Source: JAPLHP01 sp963720375
GTDB taxonomy: Bacteria > Chloroflexota > Dehalococcoidia > UBA2247 > RBG-13-53-26
Assembly (NCBI GenBank): GCA_963720375.1
Contig: CAVRFM010000020.1
Location: forward strand, 40,403-104,402
DNA: 64,000 nt
Reading direction: 5' to 3'
Each line of letters starts with the position of its first letter. Position 1 is the first letter of the stretch. Shown piece after piece: positions 35,239 to 43,595 of the stretch. The notes under the pieces are model-generated. The model was not told where the DNA came from. It searched no databases and worked only from the letters and a program-made list of their open reading frames with translations. The position numbers and the translations under genes were made by a program.

Positions 35239-36436
35239 ATTATCTCAGGTAGCTGCTGGGGAGATGCCCCGCATTGTTCTTCCGTTTGCCGAGTTAAATC
35301 GGGTACTTGGTGGAGGCATAGTTCCGGGCTCTCTAGTTCTCATTAGCGGCGATCCCGGGATTGGGAAATCGACACTACTACTCCAGATATCGGCAATGAT
35401 CGCTCAGCAGGGTGGCAAGGTTGTTTATGCCTCAGGAGAGGAATCATTACATCAAACAAAACTAAGGGCAGATCGCCTGGATATAAAGGGCGAAGGGCTT
35501 TACCTTCTCCCTGAGACAGATCTGGAAGTCATCATTCAAAGAATGGAGGAGATATCGCCTGCCCTGGGGGTTATCGATTCTATTCAGACGGTTTACCTCA
35601 GAGATCTGGAGGGGGCACCGGGCAGCATATCGCAGGTACGGGGATGTACCTTGAGACTGATGCAGTGGGCCAAGTCATCATCAGTCCCCCTGATTATAAT
35701 TGGCCATGTAACCAAAGAAGGGGCCATTGCGGGGCCAAAGGTTTTGGAGCACATAGTTGATGTGGTCTTATGCCTGGAAGGGGAATCCTTTAATGCTTAT
35801 AGATTGTTACGGGGAGTCAAGAACCGCTTTGGCTCTACCAATGAAGTAGGCATCTTTGAGATGAGGGATCGGGGCCTGGTGGAGGTAGATAACCCATCCC
35901 AGGTTTTCTTATCTCAGCGGTCACAGGTGGCCATAGGCTCAGCCATAACATCTACTTTAGAAGGGACTCGCCCTTTATTGGTGGAGGTACAGGCGCTGAC
36001 CACTTTTACCAGTTTCGGCTTGCCACGGCGCACTGCCAATGGGATAGATTTCAACCGTCTTTCATTGATTGTTGCTGTACTTACGAGGCGGGCTGGGCTG
36101 AAATTATCCAATCAGGATATAATTGTCAATGTAGTTGGTGGTTTGAGAACCAGTGAGCCTGCTACAGACCTTGCGGTGGCTCTTTCCATTGCTTCCAGCT
36201 TCAGCGATAGAGAAGTGGACCCCAATATGGTGGTGATGGGGGAATTAGGACTGAGTGGCGAAGTGAGAGGTGTCCCTCAGATGGAGCGCAGACTTGCTGA
36301 TGCGGCAAGGCAGGGATTCACTCGCTGCCTTGGCCCCAAGGTTACGTTGAGCGGGCTTACCCCCCCTTCCGGGATGGAGGTTCTAGCTGTTGATTCGCTT
36401 AGGGAAGCCCTGCAGGTGGCGTTGAAACCTCTTTAG
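35210..36436 (+). CDS. radA: DNA repair protein RadA, ATPase and Lon-like part
   Basis: RadA (Sms) is a RecA-like branch-migration helicase in recombination repair. This frame has Walker A GDPGIGKST, the RadA motif (KNRFGSTNEVGIF) and the C-terminal Lon-protease-like domain with MGELGLSGEVRGV. GTG 35210 is only the first start in this frame, not a natural start: the zinc finger lies upstream in another frame. ybeY starts six bases after its stop. Confidence 0.95.
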   Translation: MSSAGVPACELSQVAAGEMPRIVLPFAELNRVLGGGIVPGSLVLISGDPGIGKSTLLLQISAMIAQQGGKVVYASGEESLHQTKLRADRLDIKGEGLYLLPETDLEVIIQRMEEISPALGVIDSIQTVYLRDLEGAPGSISQVRGCTLRLMQWAKSSSVPLIIIGHVTKEGAIAGPKVLEHIVDVVLCLEGESFNAYRLLRGVKNRFGSTNEVGIFEMRDRGLVEVDNPSQVFLSQRSQVAIGSAITSTLEGTRPLLVEVQALTTFTSFGLPRRTANGIDFNRLSLIVAVLTRRAGLKLSNQDIIVNVVGGLRTSEPATDLAVALSIASSFSDREVDPNMVVMGELGLSGEVRGVPQMERRLADAARQGFTRCLGPKVTLSGLTPPSGMEVLAVDSLREALQVALKPL

Positions 36437-36442
36437 GTTTTC

Positions 36443-36943
36443 ATGAAGCGGCAGTTTCAGATGAGACTCGATATCCGAATTAGCAGAGGGTTTCAGGGAC
36501 ACTTTGAGAAGCCTTGGCTGCGTCGGTTAGTCGAATGCTCGCTTGGTCATGGTGCTCAGCACTCTGATACCGATTACGAATTAGGCTTGTTTATTACTAG
36601 TGACGAAACCGTACGAAGACTCAATCGAGAATATCGTGGAGTAGATAAAGCTACTGATGTGTTATCCTTTGCACTTGCTGAAGAGGGTGGTGATAGTTCG
36701 CCCTCCTTCATAATGCCACCTGACGGTATAGTTCATCTTGGCGAGGTGGTGGTATCGTATCCTCGGGCACAGGAGCAAGCTGAAGAGAATGGTCGTGAGG
36801 TGAGCGATGAAGTGGCATGGCTGATTGTCCATGGCGTGTTGCATCTTCTGGGTTATGATCATGATGAACCGGCAAAGGGGCGGAGGATGAGGGCACTGGA
36901 GGAGAGCGTGTTGTCTGAAGTTGGGAAGGATTCAAGAGAATAG
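36443..36943 (+). CDS. ybeY: Endoribonuclease YbeY
   Basis: A zinc-dependent rRNA maturation factor of 166 residues. The metal motif HGVLHLLGYDHD matches the family H-G-x-L-H-L-x-G-Y-D-H signature, and the segment NREYRGVDKATDVLSF is typical. It is encoded tightly between radA and dnaX, its stop one base before the dnaX ATG, so the three genes are probably co-transcribed. Confidence 0.96.
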   Translation: MKRQFQMRLDIRISRGFQGHFEKPWLRRLVECSLGHGAQHSDTDYELGLFITSDETVRRLNREYRGVDKATDVLSFALAEEGGDSSPSFIMPPDGIVHLGEVVVSYPRAQEQAEENGREVSDEVAWLIVHGVLHLLGYDHDEPAKGRRMRALEESVLSEVGKDSRE

Positions 36944-36944
36944 C

Positions 36945-38525
36945 ATGGCTATGGAATCCAAGGTCTTTTACCGCAAGTGGCGACCTCAAACATTGGCTGA
37001 GGTAGTTGGCCAGGAGCATATCACGAGGATGCTGCGCAATGCCCTGGAAAGCGGCCGCGTGGCGCATGCCTATCTGTTTTGTGGGCCCAGGGGCACGGGG
37101 AAAACCAGTACCGGGCGGATTCTGGCCAAGGCGATCAATTGCATCAATAATGGCAAGGGGGAGCCCTGCAATGCCTGTGAGATGTGCCGGGCCATCACAC
37201 AGGGCAGCGCATTGGATGTGATAGAAATCGATGCGGCCAGTAACAGGGGCATCGATGACATTCGGGAGCTTCGGGAGAGGGTCAAATTCAGCCCCAACAG
37301 CGCTCGATATAAGGTATATATTATTGATGAGGTTCACATGCTTACCACGGATGCCTCAAATGCCCTGCTGAAGACCCTTGAGGAGCCGCCATCTCATGCG
37401 ATCTTTGTTCTGGCTACTACGGAACCGCACAAGCTGTTGCCTACCATTCTCTCACGCTGCCAGAGGTTTGATTTCCGGAGGCTCTCTCATAATGCAGTGA
37501 TTTCCAAGCTGACATATATCTGTCAAGAGGAGGGCATCTCTATAGAGCCACAGGGTCTGGGGCTTATCGCCAAGGGCGTTTCCGGCAGTCTTCGCGATGC
37601 TGAGAACTTGCTACAGCAGTTGGTTGTCTATTATGGTGACAAGATTGATGTCCGCCAGGTTGAGGATATGCTGGGTGTTACCACTGATTTCAGAATTAGG
37701 GAATTGATCGAACACATTGTGAACGGGGATCTTACTGCCGGGCTGGCAACTATAAATAGCGTTGTGGGCGATGGACTTGACCTGCTGCAATTCAACCGGG
37801 GGTTAGTCGAGTATCTGAGGAATATGCTTTTGGCCAAGTCCGGGGCGGAAGCCTCAGTCGATCTTGCCGTGGAAGATCTGGCCCAGGTGAAGACCTTGAC
37901 GGGCAAGGTGTCGGTAGAAGATATTGTCAAGGCCCTCAAGCTTTTCGGGCAAATTGACCTTCGTTCTAAAGATTACACCTCTTTGCCTCTGGAGCTGGCG
38001 CTGGTGGAGTGTATTTTGTCCAGAGAGAAGGGAATAGCCGGTGCCGCAGTAGAAAGGGATACATCCTGTGAGGGGGAGAAGATTTCAGTTCAGTCGACCA
38101 CGCTTGCCCCCAAAGCTGAACCAGTCGAGAAAGAAGTCCCTTCTACAGCACCACAGCCTGAGGTTGAGCGCGTCATAAGTCAGTGGAGTGAATTTGTGGA
38201 TACGCTGCGAGGTGTAGGTTCCGGCGGTAACCTGGATGCCTTCTTGAGAAGCGCTTGTGAACCGGTGGCTGTTGAGGGCGATACCCTGGTACTGGCTTTC
38301 TATTATTCCTTTCACAAAGAGAAGATTGAGGATCCGAAGTATTGCCGTATGGTGGAGAGGAAGCTGAGTGAGAAATTTGGCAGTCCCAGTAAGGTACGTT
38401 GTATTCTTAGACCAAGGGCTAAGCAGCAAGCCACCGAGGGACACCTGGTCAAGGCGGCTCTGGAAATGGGTGGCAGGATCACCAGTGTAGTTGAAGACTC
38501 GTCTTTGATGGGAGGAGACAAATGA
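36945..38525 (+). CDS. dnaX: DNA polymerase III subunit gamma/tau
   Basis: The clamp-loader ATPase, about 526 residues. The N-terminus FYRKWRPQTLAEVVGQEHI, Walker A GPRGTGKTSTGR, the zinc module from CINNGKGEPC to CEMC and the DEVHML Walker B are all present. The C-terminal third is variable, as usual for tau. No A-rich slippery run for a gamma product is obvious. ATG 36945 fits the normal N-terminus; TTG 36921 is an alternative overlapping ybeY. ybaB overlaps its stop by four bases (ATGA). Confidence 0.96.
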   Translation: MAMESKVFYRKWRPQTLAEVVGQEHITRMLRNALESGRVAHAYLFCGPRGTGKTSTGRILAKAINCINNGKGEPCNACEMCRAITQGSALDVIEIDAASNRGIDDIRELRERVKFSPNSARYKVYIIDEVHMLTTDASNALLKTLEEPPSHAIFVLATTEPHKLLPTILSRCQRFDFRRLSHNAVISKLTYICQEEGISIEPQGLGLIAKGVSGSLRDAENLLQQLVVYYGDKIDVRQVEDMLGVTTDFRIRELIEHIVNGDLTAGLATINSVVGDGLDLLQFNRGLVEYLRNMLLAKSGAEASVDLAVEDLAQVKTLTGKVSVEDIVKALKLFGQIDLRSKDYTSLPLELALVECILSREKGIAGAAVERDTSCEGEKISVQSTTLAPKAEPVEKEVPSTAPQPEVERVISQWSEFVDTLRGVGSGGNLDAFLRSACEPVAVEGDTLVLAFYYSFHKEKIEDPKYCRMVERKLSEKFGSPSKVRCILRPRAKQQATEGHLVKAALEMGGRITSVVEDSSLMGGDK

Positions 38526-38824
38526 ACAAGAACCTGATGCGCCAAGTCAAGGAGATGCAGGCGAAGTTAGAGAAAGCTCAGGAAGAGCTGGCCAGTGCTC
38601 AAATAGAGGCGAGTGCTGGCGGGGGGGCAGTGACTGTTGTCATTAGCGGGCAACAACAGTTTCTCTCAGTCAAGATTTCTCCTGAGGCGGTGGATCCAAA
38701 GGATGTTGGTCTTTTGGAAGACCTGGTGCTGGCAGCCATAAATGAAGCTATGGAAAAGTCCCAGAAATTGGCTCAGGAACGCCTTGGCGGATTGACGGCA
38801 GGTTTAAAGATTCCGGGTCTATAG
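38522..38824 (+). CDS. YbaB/EbfC family nucleoid-associated protein
   Basis: A 100-residue DNA-binding protein with the family N-terminal coiled coil (NLMRQVKEMQAKLEKAQEEL) and the core GGGAVTVVISGQQQFLSVKI. It binds DNA as a dimer. GGGAGGAG precedes the ATG, which overlaps the dnaX stop. The dnaX-ybaB-recR order is widespread in bacteria. Confidence 0.95.
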   Translation: MNKNLMRQVKEMQAKLEKAQEELASAQIEASAGGGAVTVVISGQQQFLSVKISPEAVDPKDVGLLEDLVLAAINEAMEKSQKLAQERLGGLTAGLKIPGL

Positions 38825-38842
38825 CGATAGAGATAAGCAGGT

Positions 38843-39460
38843 TTGGTTTTGGGTATTGAATTTGTTCCTACTGCGCAACCGATGTCCCGCTTAATCGAGG
38901 AGCTGCACAAGCTGCCGGGTATCGGCCCCAAAAGCGCCCAGCGGTTAGCTTACTTCCTGCTGCGGACTCCAGAAGAGCAGGCCAGGGCCTTGGCTGAAGC
39001 GATTATAGCTGTAAAAGAGAGGGTCATCCTCTGCTCTATCTGCCAGAACATCACTGAGACTGATCCCTGTCTTATTTGTGAAGACGGACAGCGGGACCAT
39101 ACCAGAATATGTATTGTGGAAAAGCCCTTAGATATACTGGCTTTGGAGCGTACCCGGAAGTACAACGGTTTATACCATGTCCTGCATGGTGTCCTATCTC
39201 CAATGGAGGGAATTGGTCCTGAGGCTCTCAAGGTAAGGGAGCTTCTGACCCGTCTTCAGAATGGTCTGGTAAAGGAAATCATCTTGGCTACCAACCCCAA
39301 TTTGGAAGGGGAAGCCACCGCGATGTATCTCAGCCGCTTAGTAGCTCCTTTGGGGATCAAGGTTACCCGTCTCGCCAGGGGGCTTCCCTTTGGCAGCGAT
39401 CTGGAATACGCTGACGAGGTGACTTTGGCCCGTGCTCTGGAGGGCAGGCAGGAATTCTAG
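38843..39460 (+). CDS. recR: Recombination protein RecR
   Basis: RecR works with RecF and RecO to load RecA on gapped DNA. Its 205 residues show the helix-hairpin-helix LPGIGPKSAQRLAYFLL, the zinc finger with CSICQNITETDPCLIC, and a Toprim domain with CIVEKPLDILALE and ATNPNLEGEATAMYL. TTG 38843 and ATG 38882 are both possible starts; the latter gives the usual short N-terminus. Last of the dnaX-ybaB-recR run. Confidence 0.96.
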   Translation: MVLGIEFVPTAQPMSRLIEELHKLPGIGPKSAQRLAYFLLRTPEEQARALAEAIIAVKERVILCSICQNITETDPCLICEDGQRDHTRICIVEKPLDILALERTRKYNGLYHVLHGVLSPMEGIGPEALKVRELLTRLQNGLVKEIILATNPNLEGEATAMYLSRLVAPLGIKVTRLARGLPFGSDLEYADEVTLARALEGRQEF

Positions 39461-39506
39461 GTATAACCATAAAATGGCCTGGAACTTCAGCTCCATGAGG
39501 TGATGA

Positions 39507-39695
39507 ATGGGAATAGAAGGGTTAATGAAGGTTGGTATAGCAGTAAAAGACCTTGAAAAGATGAGCGGCATTCTCACTGATTCTCTGGGATTGATCCCTG
39601 GAGAGGTTGTGAGCATACAAACCTTATCAGATGAGGTATCGCATCTTTACTATAGGAGACTTCTTCATCGAGGTAATAGAGCCGACTGGTTCTGA
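39507..39695 (+). CDS. Methylmalonyl-CoA epimerase-like protein, N-terminal part (split gene)
   Basis: The first half of a glyoxalase/VOC-fold protein: a VGIAVKDLEKM motif as in epimerases, then LGLIPGE. The frame goes wrong after TLSDEV. Dropping one base near 39636-39640 yields DEVRIFTIGDFFIEVIEP and a 137-residue protein typical of methylmalonyl-CoA epimerase. The family interconverts (R)- and (S)-methylmalonyl-CoA. No mutase is in the window, so the substrate is uncertain. Confidence 0.72.
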   Translation: MGIEGLMKVGIAVKDLEKMSGILTDSLGLIPGEVVSIQTLSDEVSHLYYRRLLHRGNRADWF

Positions 39696-39921
39696 TGGGC
39701 CAATAGCCAGATTCATCGAAACAAACGGTGAAGGTTTGCAACATATGACTTTCAGGGTAACGGACATTGAAAAGGTAATTGCCGAACTAAAAGAAAAAGG
39801 CGTTCGGTTTATTCAGGAAACCCCGGTCCAGGAGAAGACCCCTTTAGGCCTGGCGAAATTTGTCTTCCTCCGCCCTAAGGAATGCCACGGGGTGTTGGTG
39901 CAGCTGATGGAGATCCGGTAA
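39631..39921 (+). CDS. Methylmalonyl-CoA epimerase-like protein, C-terminal part (split gene)
   Basis: The second half of the VOC-fold protein: FFIEVIEPTGSDGPIARFIE, then GEGLQHMTFRVTDIEK with the metal-binding His, and a final HGVLVQLMEIR with a possible metal ligand in the last strand. ATG 39631 is probably not a real start; it lies inside the overlap with the first half. Together the halves make one complete protein. Confidence 0.72.
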   Translation: MRYRIFTIGDFFIEVIEPTGSDGPIARFIETNGEGLQHMTFRVTDIEKVIAELKEKGVRFIQETPVQEKTPLGLAKFVFLRPKECHGVLVQLMEIR

Positions 39922-39977
39922 GGTTGACTGGGCTCTGCATAGTGACTCGTGCAGAGTATGGCTAAGAGGTAAAAAGA

Positions 39978-40011
39978 AGAAAGCGGTTTCGAGAACTCGA
40001 AACCGCTTTCT
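39978..40011. terminator. Strong bidirectional hairpin between convergent genes
   Basis: A perfect 15-base stem from AGAAAGCGGTTTCGA to its complement around a GAAC loop. It lies between the epimerase-like gene on the plus strand and the amidohydrolase gene on the minus strand. An A-rich run lies on the left (AAAAAGAAG) and TGTATGTGT on the right, so termination should work best for minus-strand transcription. Confidence 0.8.
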
Positions 40012-40040
40012 GTATGTGTCCTTCTGGCGAGAACGCGTGG

Positions 40041-40955
40041 CTATAGCTTGAAAATATTGACAGCGTTGTCGCGGAGGATTTTCTTCTTGTTGTCGTCCTT
40101 TAATGGCAACTCCACGAACTCTTTCTTGCAGCGGGTCAATCCGAATCCGTTGGTAGCCCAGACAACCTTTGTGCGACCTATAGGCCCATCCATGAAGTCG
40201 ATGGTGGGTTTATGGAGGCCCGACGGATAGTAAGCACCGATGTTGCCGTAGACGTTGGGGTGTCTCCAGATCATGGAAATCCACTCGTCGATCCAGGGCC
40301 AGCCGGTGTGGGTAAGCACCATGACAAGATTAGGGAAGTCCATGGCTACCTCGTCAGCATACATGGGGCGACCTATCTCACTCGGCAGAGGCTCGGCTGA
40401 GTGCCCCGTCTGGAAAGTCACCGGTATCCCGAGCTCAACGCACTTGGCGTACAGGGGATAGCATTTCGCATCACTGGCCTTGACGCCAAAGCTATTGGGG
40501 TGGAACCAGACGTACTTGAAACCATGCCCTTTTACTGCCTTCTCCAGGTCCTTGAGGCTTTCCTCAATGCGGAAGGGGTTGTAGCCGGCGCCACCGACTA
40601 TCCTCCCCTTGCCCTTATCCACCAACTCGGCGATTCGCTCCATGGTGAAGCCAGTCACCAGCTTGCTCTCACGCCTTGACCAGATCAATTGCTGGTCGAC
40701 AAAGGCTTTCTCCACCCCTATTTCATCCATTTCCTTGATCATCTCGGCAACCGAGGGCTTGTACGAAGAGGCGACCACCTTCCACCCGTCCTTCTCGGGC
40801 ACACCCAGTTTCTTCAGTACCCCACCGAAAGTGCCCTTGACGCAGGCCTGAGATTCATAGAAGCCCCACGTATACTTCCACTCTTCCTCGGTAACGATAC
40901 CGGCATACCCCGCACGGCACATGGTGTCAATAGCCTGTACATCTTTCAGTTCCAT
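40041..40955 (-). CDS. Amidohydrolase-2 family TIM-barrel protein lacking most metal ligands
   Basis: A 304-residue protein of the amidohydrolase-related (amidohydrolase 2) superfamily, recognised from overall pattern: FKYVWFHPNSFG, GIPVTFQTGHSA, FPNLVMVLTHTGW, HPNVYGNIGAYYP and a final WATNG. The usual metal ligands are mostly replaced: HxH after Asp10 is Met12-Cys-Arg14, the H-T-G histidine is Gln182, and the G-S-D aspartate is Asn269; only His216 remains. It is likely not a conventional metal-dependent hydrolase. It follows the glycyl radical enzyme gene by 48 bases, so it probably acts in the same pathway. Confidence 0.75.
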   Translation of the reverse strand: MELKDVQAIDTMCRAGYAGIVTEEEWKYTWGFYESQACVKGTFGGVLKKLGVPEKDGWKVVASSYKPSVAEMIKEMDEIGVEKAFVDQQLIWSRRESKLVTGFTMERIAELVDKGKGRIVGGAGYNPFRIEESLKDLEKAVKGHGFKYVWFHPNSFGVKASDAKCYPLYAKCVELGIPVTFQTGHSAEPLPSEIGRPMYADEVAMDFPNLVMVLTHTGWPWIDEWISMIWRHPNVYGNIGAYYPSGLHKPTIDFMDGPIGRTKVVWATNGFGLTRCKKEFVELPLKDDNKKKILRDNAVNIFKL

Positions 40956-41003
40956 TGAATTTAGACCCCTTTCTTTGATTTGTTCTTTATATTCCTTTTC
41001 TTT

Positions 41004-43406
41004 CTATGAGAAAGCATGTTCCGTTCTGGCGATGATATCATCCTGGAGTGACTTGGTCAGGTCCACGAAGTAGGCGGCATAGCCCGCCACCCTGACGATG
41101 AGGTCGGCATGCTGCTCAGGATGTTTCTGGGCATCCTTCAGTATCTCGGGGTCGATCACATTGAACTGGATGTGATGTATCCCCAGGTCAGCCCAGGTCT
41201 TGAGGTAGTTGGCAAAGACCTCCCGGTTCTCCCCCTCCAGGAAATGGGGGGCAAACCTCTGGTTGAAGAGGTGATTGCAGGAGAGCAGCGGGTCCACCTT
41301 GCCCACGGACTTGAGCACTGCGCTGGGTCCCTTCTTGTCCCGGCCCTGCACCGGCGAGACGGTGCCGTCATGGAGGGGCTCCCTGGCCTTACGGCCCTCC
41401 GGGGTGGCCGCTACATCAAAGCCCAGGAAGTATCCTACCGAGGCATTGGTGCCGTCCGTATCGTAGGGGTAGCCGTAGTAGGTGGTGAACTTCTGCGTCT
41501 CCTCCTTGATGCGGAAGTGGACCTTCTCGGCGATGCTGTCCACATAGTCATCATCATTGCCAAACTTGGGGGCGCTCAGCAGCATCTGGCGCAGTTCCTC
41601 CTTGCCCTCGAAGTTCTTCTTCAGGGCATCGAGGAGCTCGGCCATGGCGATCTTCTTCTCTTCAAAGACCAGCTTCTTGATGGCCGCCAGCGAGTCGGCA
41701 ACGTTGTTCACCCCGGTGGGCATGACGTAGTTGCGGTGGAAGTAGTACCACTTGCGGCATTCCTTCCCCCTCGGGATGCATTCATCCACCAGCGCTGAGA
41801 TGAGGGGCCGGGGCAGGTATTCCTCATACAGGGCATCGGCAATGTTGCTGATGTAGACCTGCGTCCCCATGAAGAAGTTGAACTGCTGGAAGGTGGCCTC
41901 GATGATGTCATCGATGGAGGTGAAGGTGAGCGGGTCGGGGGTGGGATAGCCTACCTTCTGCCCGCTGATCCAGTCCACACCCTGGTTTAAGGCCAGCATC
42001 ATGCAGTTGGTGAAGGAGAACATCCCCATACCCTGGCGGTAGACCATGCTCTTCCCCGGGATGGTCCAGGACATGCAGTTCGAGATGGCGTAGTCCCGGG
42101 CATCCTCCAGGGGGATGCCCTTCTCCAGAAGGTAGGGGATCATCATCTTGTCATTGAAGAAGGCCGGCTGGGCCACTCCGGACCTGATGGTGTCGATGGC
42201 CTTCAAAACCAGGGCCCGGGGTATCTTGTCATGGTATCGGAAACAGAGGGGCGGCTGCACCGAGTGCAGCTCCCTGGAGGCCTCCAGGATCAGATAGGAA
42301 AGCTCATTGGAGGCATCCTTGCCCTCGCTGTCCACTCCTCCCAGGGTGACATTCTGCCAGGCCAGTCCGCCGCCGGCAGAGCCGAAGAGCCTCGGCGGAT
42401 GGATGAAGCCCATCTCCTCGAACTTGATCCACACCGACTCGATGAGGTTGATGGCCTCCTCTTTGGTGGTCTTCCCTTCCTCCAGGTCTTTCTTGTAGTA
42501 GGGGTACATGATCTTATCCAGCCTCACTCCGCAGCCTACGGAGGGCAGCTCGATAAAACCGGTGATCAAATGGATGAAGAAGAAGCACTGCATGGCCTCG
42601 TGCAGAGTGCGGACGGGGTTCTCGGGCACATGGTCGCAGATCCCGGCCAGCTTCTCCAGACGCTTCTTCTCCTCCGGCCGGGTCTCCGTCTTGGCCTTCT
42701 CCCGGGCCAGCTTGGCATACCTCCTGGCATAGGCGATGGTGGCCTCCAGGGAGATGATGGCCGCCTCCAGAAACCGCTTCTGCTCCAGGTATTCCCGGGC
42801 GTCCATATCGGGGTCCTGCGCAATCTCCTTTAACCTGTCCTGGGCCTCCTTGATGATGCCCTTGAGCCCCACCTTGAAGATCTTCTCATAGTTGGGCAGC
42901 ACCATGTCCCAGGTATAGCTGAAGACGCTCACCGGGGTATAGCCGGTATAGGGCTTCAGCCTCTCCGGCACCAGGCTCCGCTCCATGCCGTGGACCGAGA
43001 GCTTCTGCCAGTACTTGTTGATCTCCTTCAGCTCCTTCTTCCCTTCATCGTCCAGAAGGTGCTGGTACTCATTGTCCAGGGCCTTCTCCAGCCACCTCCA
43101 GTAGAGCTCCGGATAGAGCGGCAGGGAGCGGACATCGCTGGCCATATTGCCCACGAGCCTCTCATTGTCCTGGATGTAGATGGTCATGTTCTCCAGGATC
43201 TTCTTTAAGGCCTTGGCCCTCCGGGTGATCATGGGCTCTCCCTCAGTCTCCTTATACGACTGGGTGATCAGCCGGGCCCGCTCCAGGCAGACCTTGACCT
43301 CCGCCCGGTACCCCGCATCCATGTCTATCCTCTCCTGACCCCGGTAGAGCCCCTTCACCGCCTTGATAACTACATTCTTCTTTAATTCTTTGATCGCAGC
43401 GTCCAT
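41004..43406 (-). CDS. Glycyl radical enzyme (pyruvate formate-lyase superfamily), substrate unknown
   Basis: An oxygen-sensitive enzyme of about 800 residues. The glycyl radical loop near the C-terminus is RVAGYAAYFVDL, with the radical glycine at about 775. The thiyl cysteine is Cys444 in ISNCMSW. The Glu two residues after this Cys in dehydratases and choline lyase (C-x-E-P) is absent, so those functions are unlikely. Decarboxylase, fumarate-adding or novel activity is possible. ATG 43406 has GGAGG nine bases upstream; longer versions lack family similarity. Codons ending in G or C are much commoner than in neighbours. No activating radical-SAM enzyme is in the window. Confidence 0.9.
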   Translation of the reverse strand: MDAAIKELKKNVVIKAVKGLYRGQERIDMDAGYRAEVKVCLERARLITQSYKETEGEPMITRRAKALKKILENMTIYIQDNERLVGNMASDVRSLPLYPELYWRWLEKALDNEYQHLLDDEGKKELKEINKYWQKLSVHGMERSLVPERLKPYTGYTPVSVFSYTWDMVLPNYEKIFKVGLKGIIKEAQDRLKEIAQDPDMDAREYLEQKRFLEAAIISLEATIAYARRYAKLAREKAKTETRPEEKKRLEKLAGICDHVPENPVRTLHEAMQCFFFIHLITGFIELPSVGCGVRLDKIMYPYYKKDLEEGKTTKEEAINLIESVWIKFEEMGFIHPPRLFGSAGGGLAWQNVTLGGVDSEGKDASNELSYLILEASRELHSVQPPLCFRYHDKIPRALVLKAIDTIRSGVAQPAFFNDKMMIPYLLEKGIPLEDARDYAISNCMSWTIPGKSMVYRQGMGMFSFTNCMMLALNQGVDWISGQKVGYPTPDPLTFTSIDDIIEATFQQFNFFMGTQVYISNIADALYEEYLPRPLISALVDECIPRGKECRKWYYFHRNYVMPTGVNNVADSLAAIKKLVFEEKKIAMAELLDALKKNFEGKEELRQMLLSAPKFGNDDDYVDSIAEKVHFRIKEETQKFTTYYGYPYDTDGTNASVGYFLGFDVAATPEGRKAREPLHDGTVSPVQGRDKKGPSAVLKSVGKVDPLLSCNHLFNQRFAPHFLEGENREVFANYLKTWADLGIHHIQFNVIDPEILKDAQKHPEQHADLIVRVAGYAAYFVDLTKSLQDDIIARTEHAFS

Positions 43407-43595
43407 TTGGTTCAACCTCCTAGAGGTACGGATCTGGTTTAAATTATAACACAGTAGGTGAGGAAGCTCTAAACCTTTGAATCTCACCTCCCTGTTCTCC
43501 GAATTAGCCTCAATAATATGCGGTTTCTGTAGCCAGCAAGAGGGTTTTGTCGTAGAATAAATCAGTTCCGCAAGTTGGGAAAAGGAGGCGAATGC

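Noticed and set aside
36436..36950. SRP 4.5S RNA gene near dnaX
   Set aside because: ybeY, dnaX and ybaB are packed without room for an RNA gene; no conserved GGAA/GNAR hairpin seen.
41109..42833. Two long open frames (229 and 200 codons) on the plus strand inside the glycyl radical enzyme gene
   Set aside because: They mirror the G/C-ending codon bias of the real gene, have no recognisable domain and would delete the clear glycyl radical protein.
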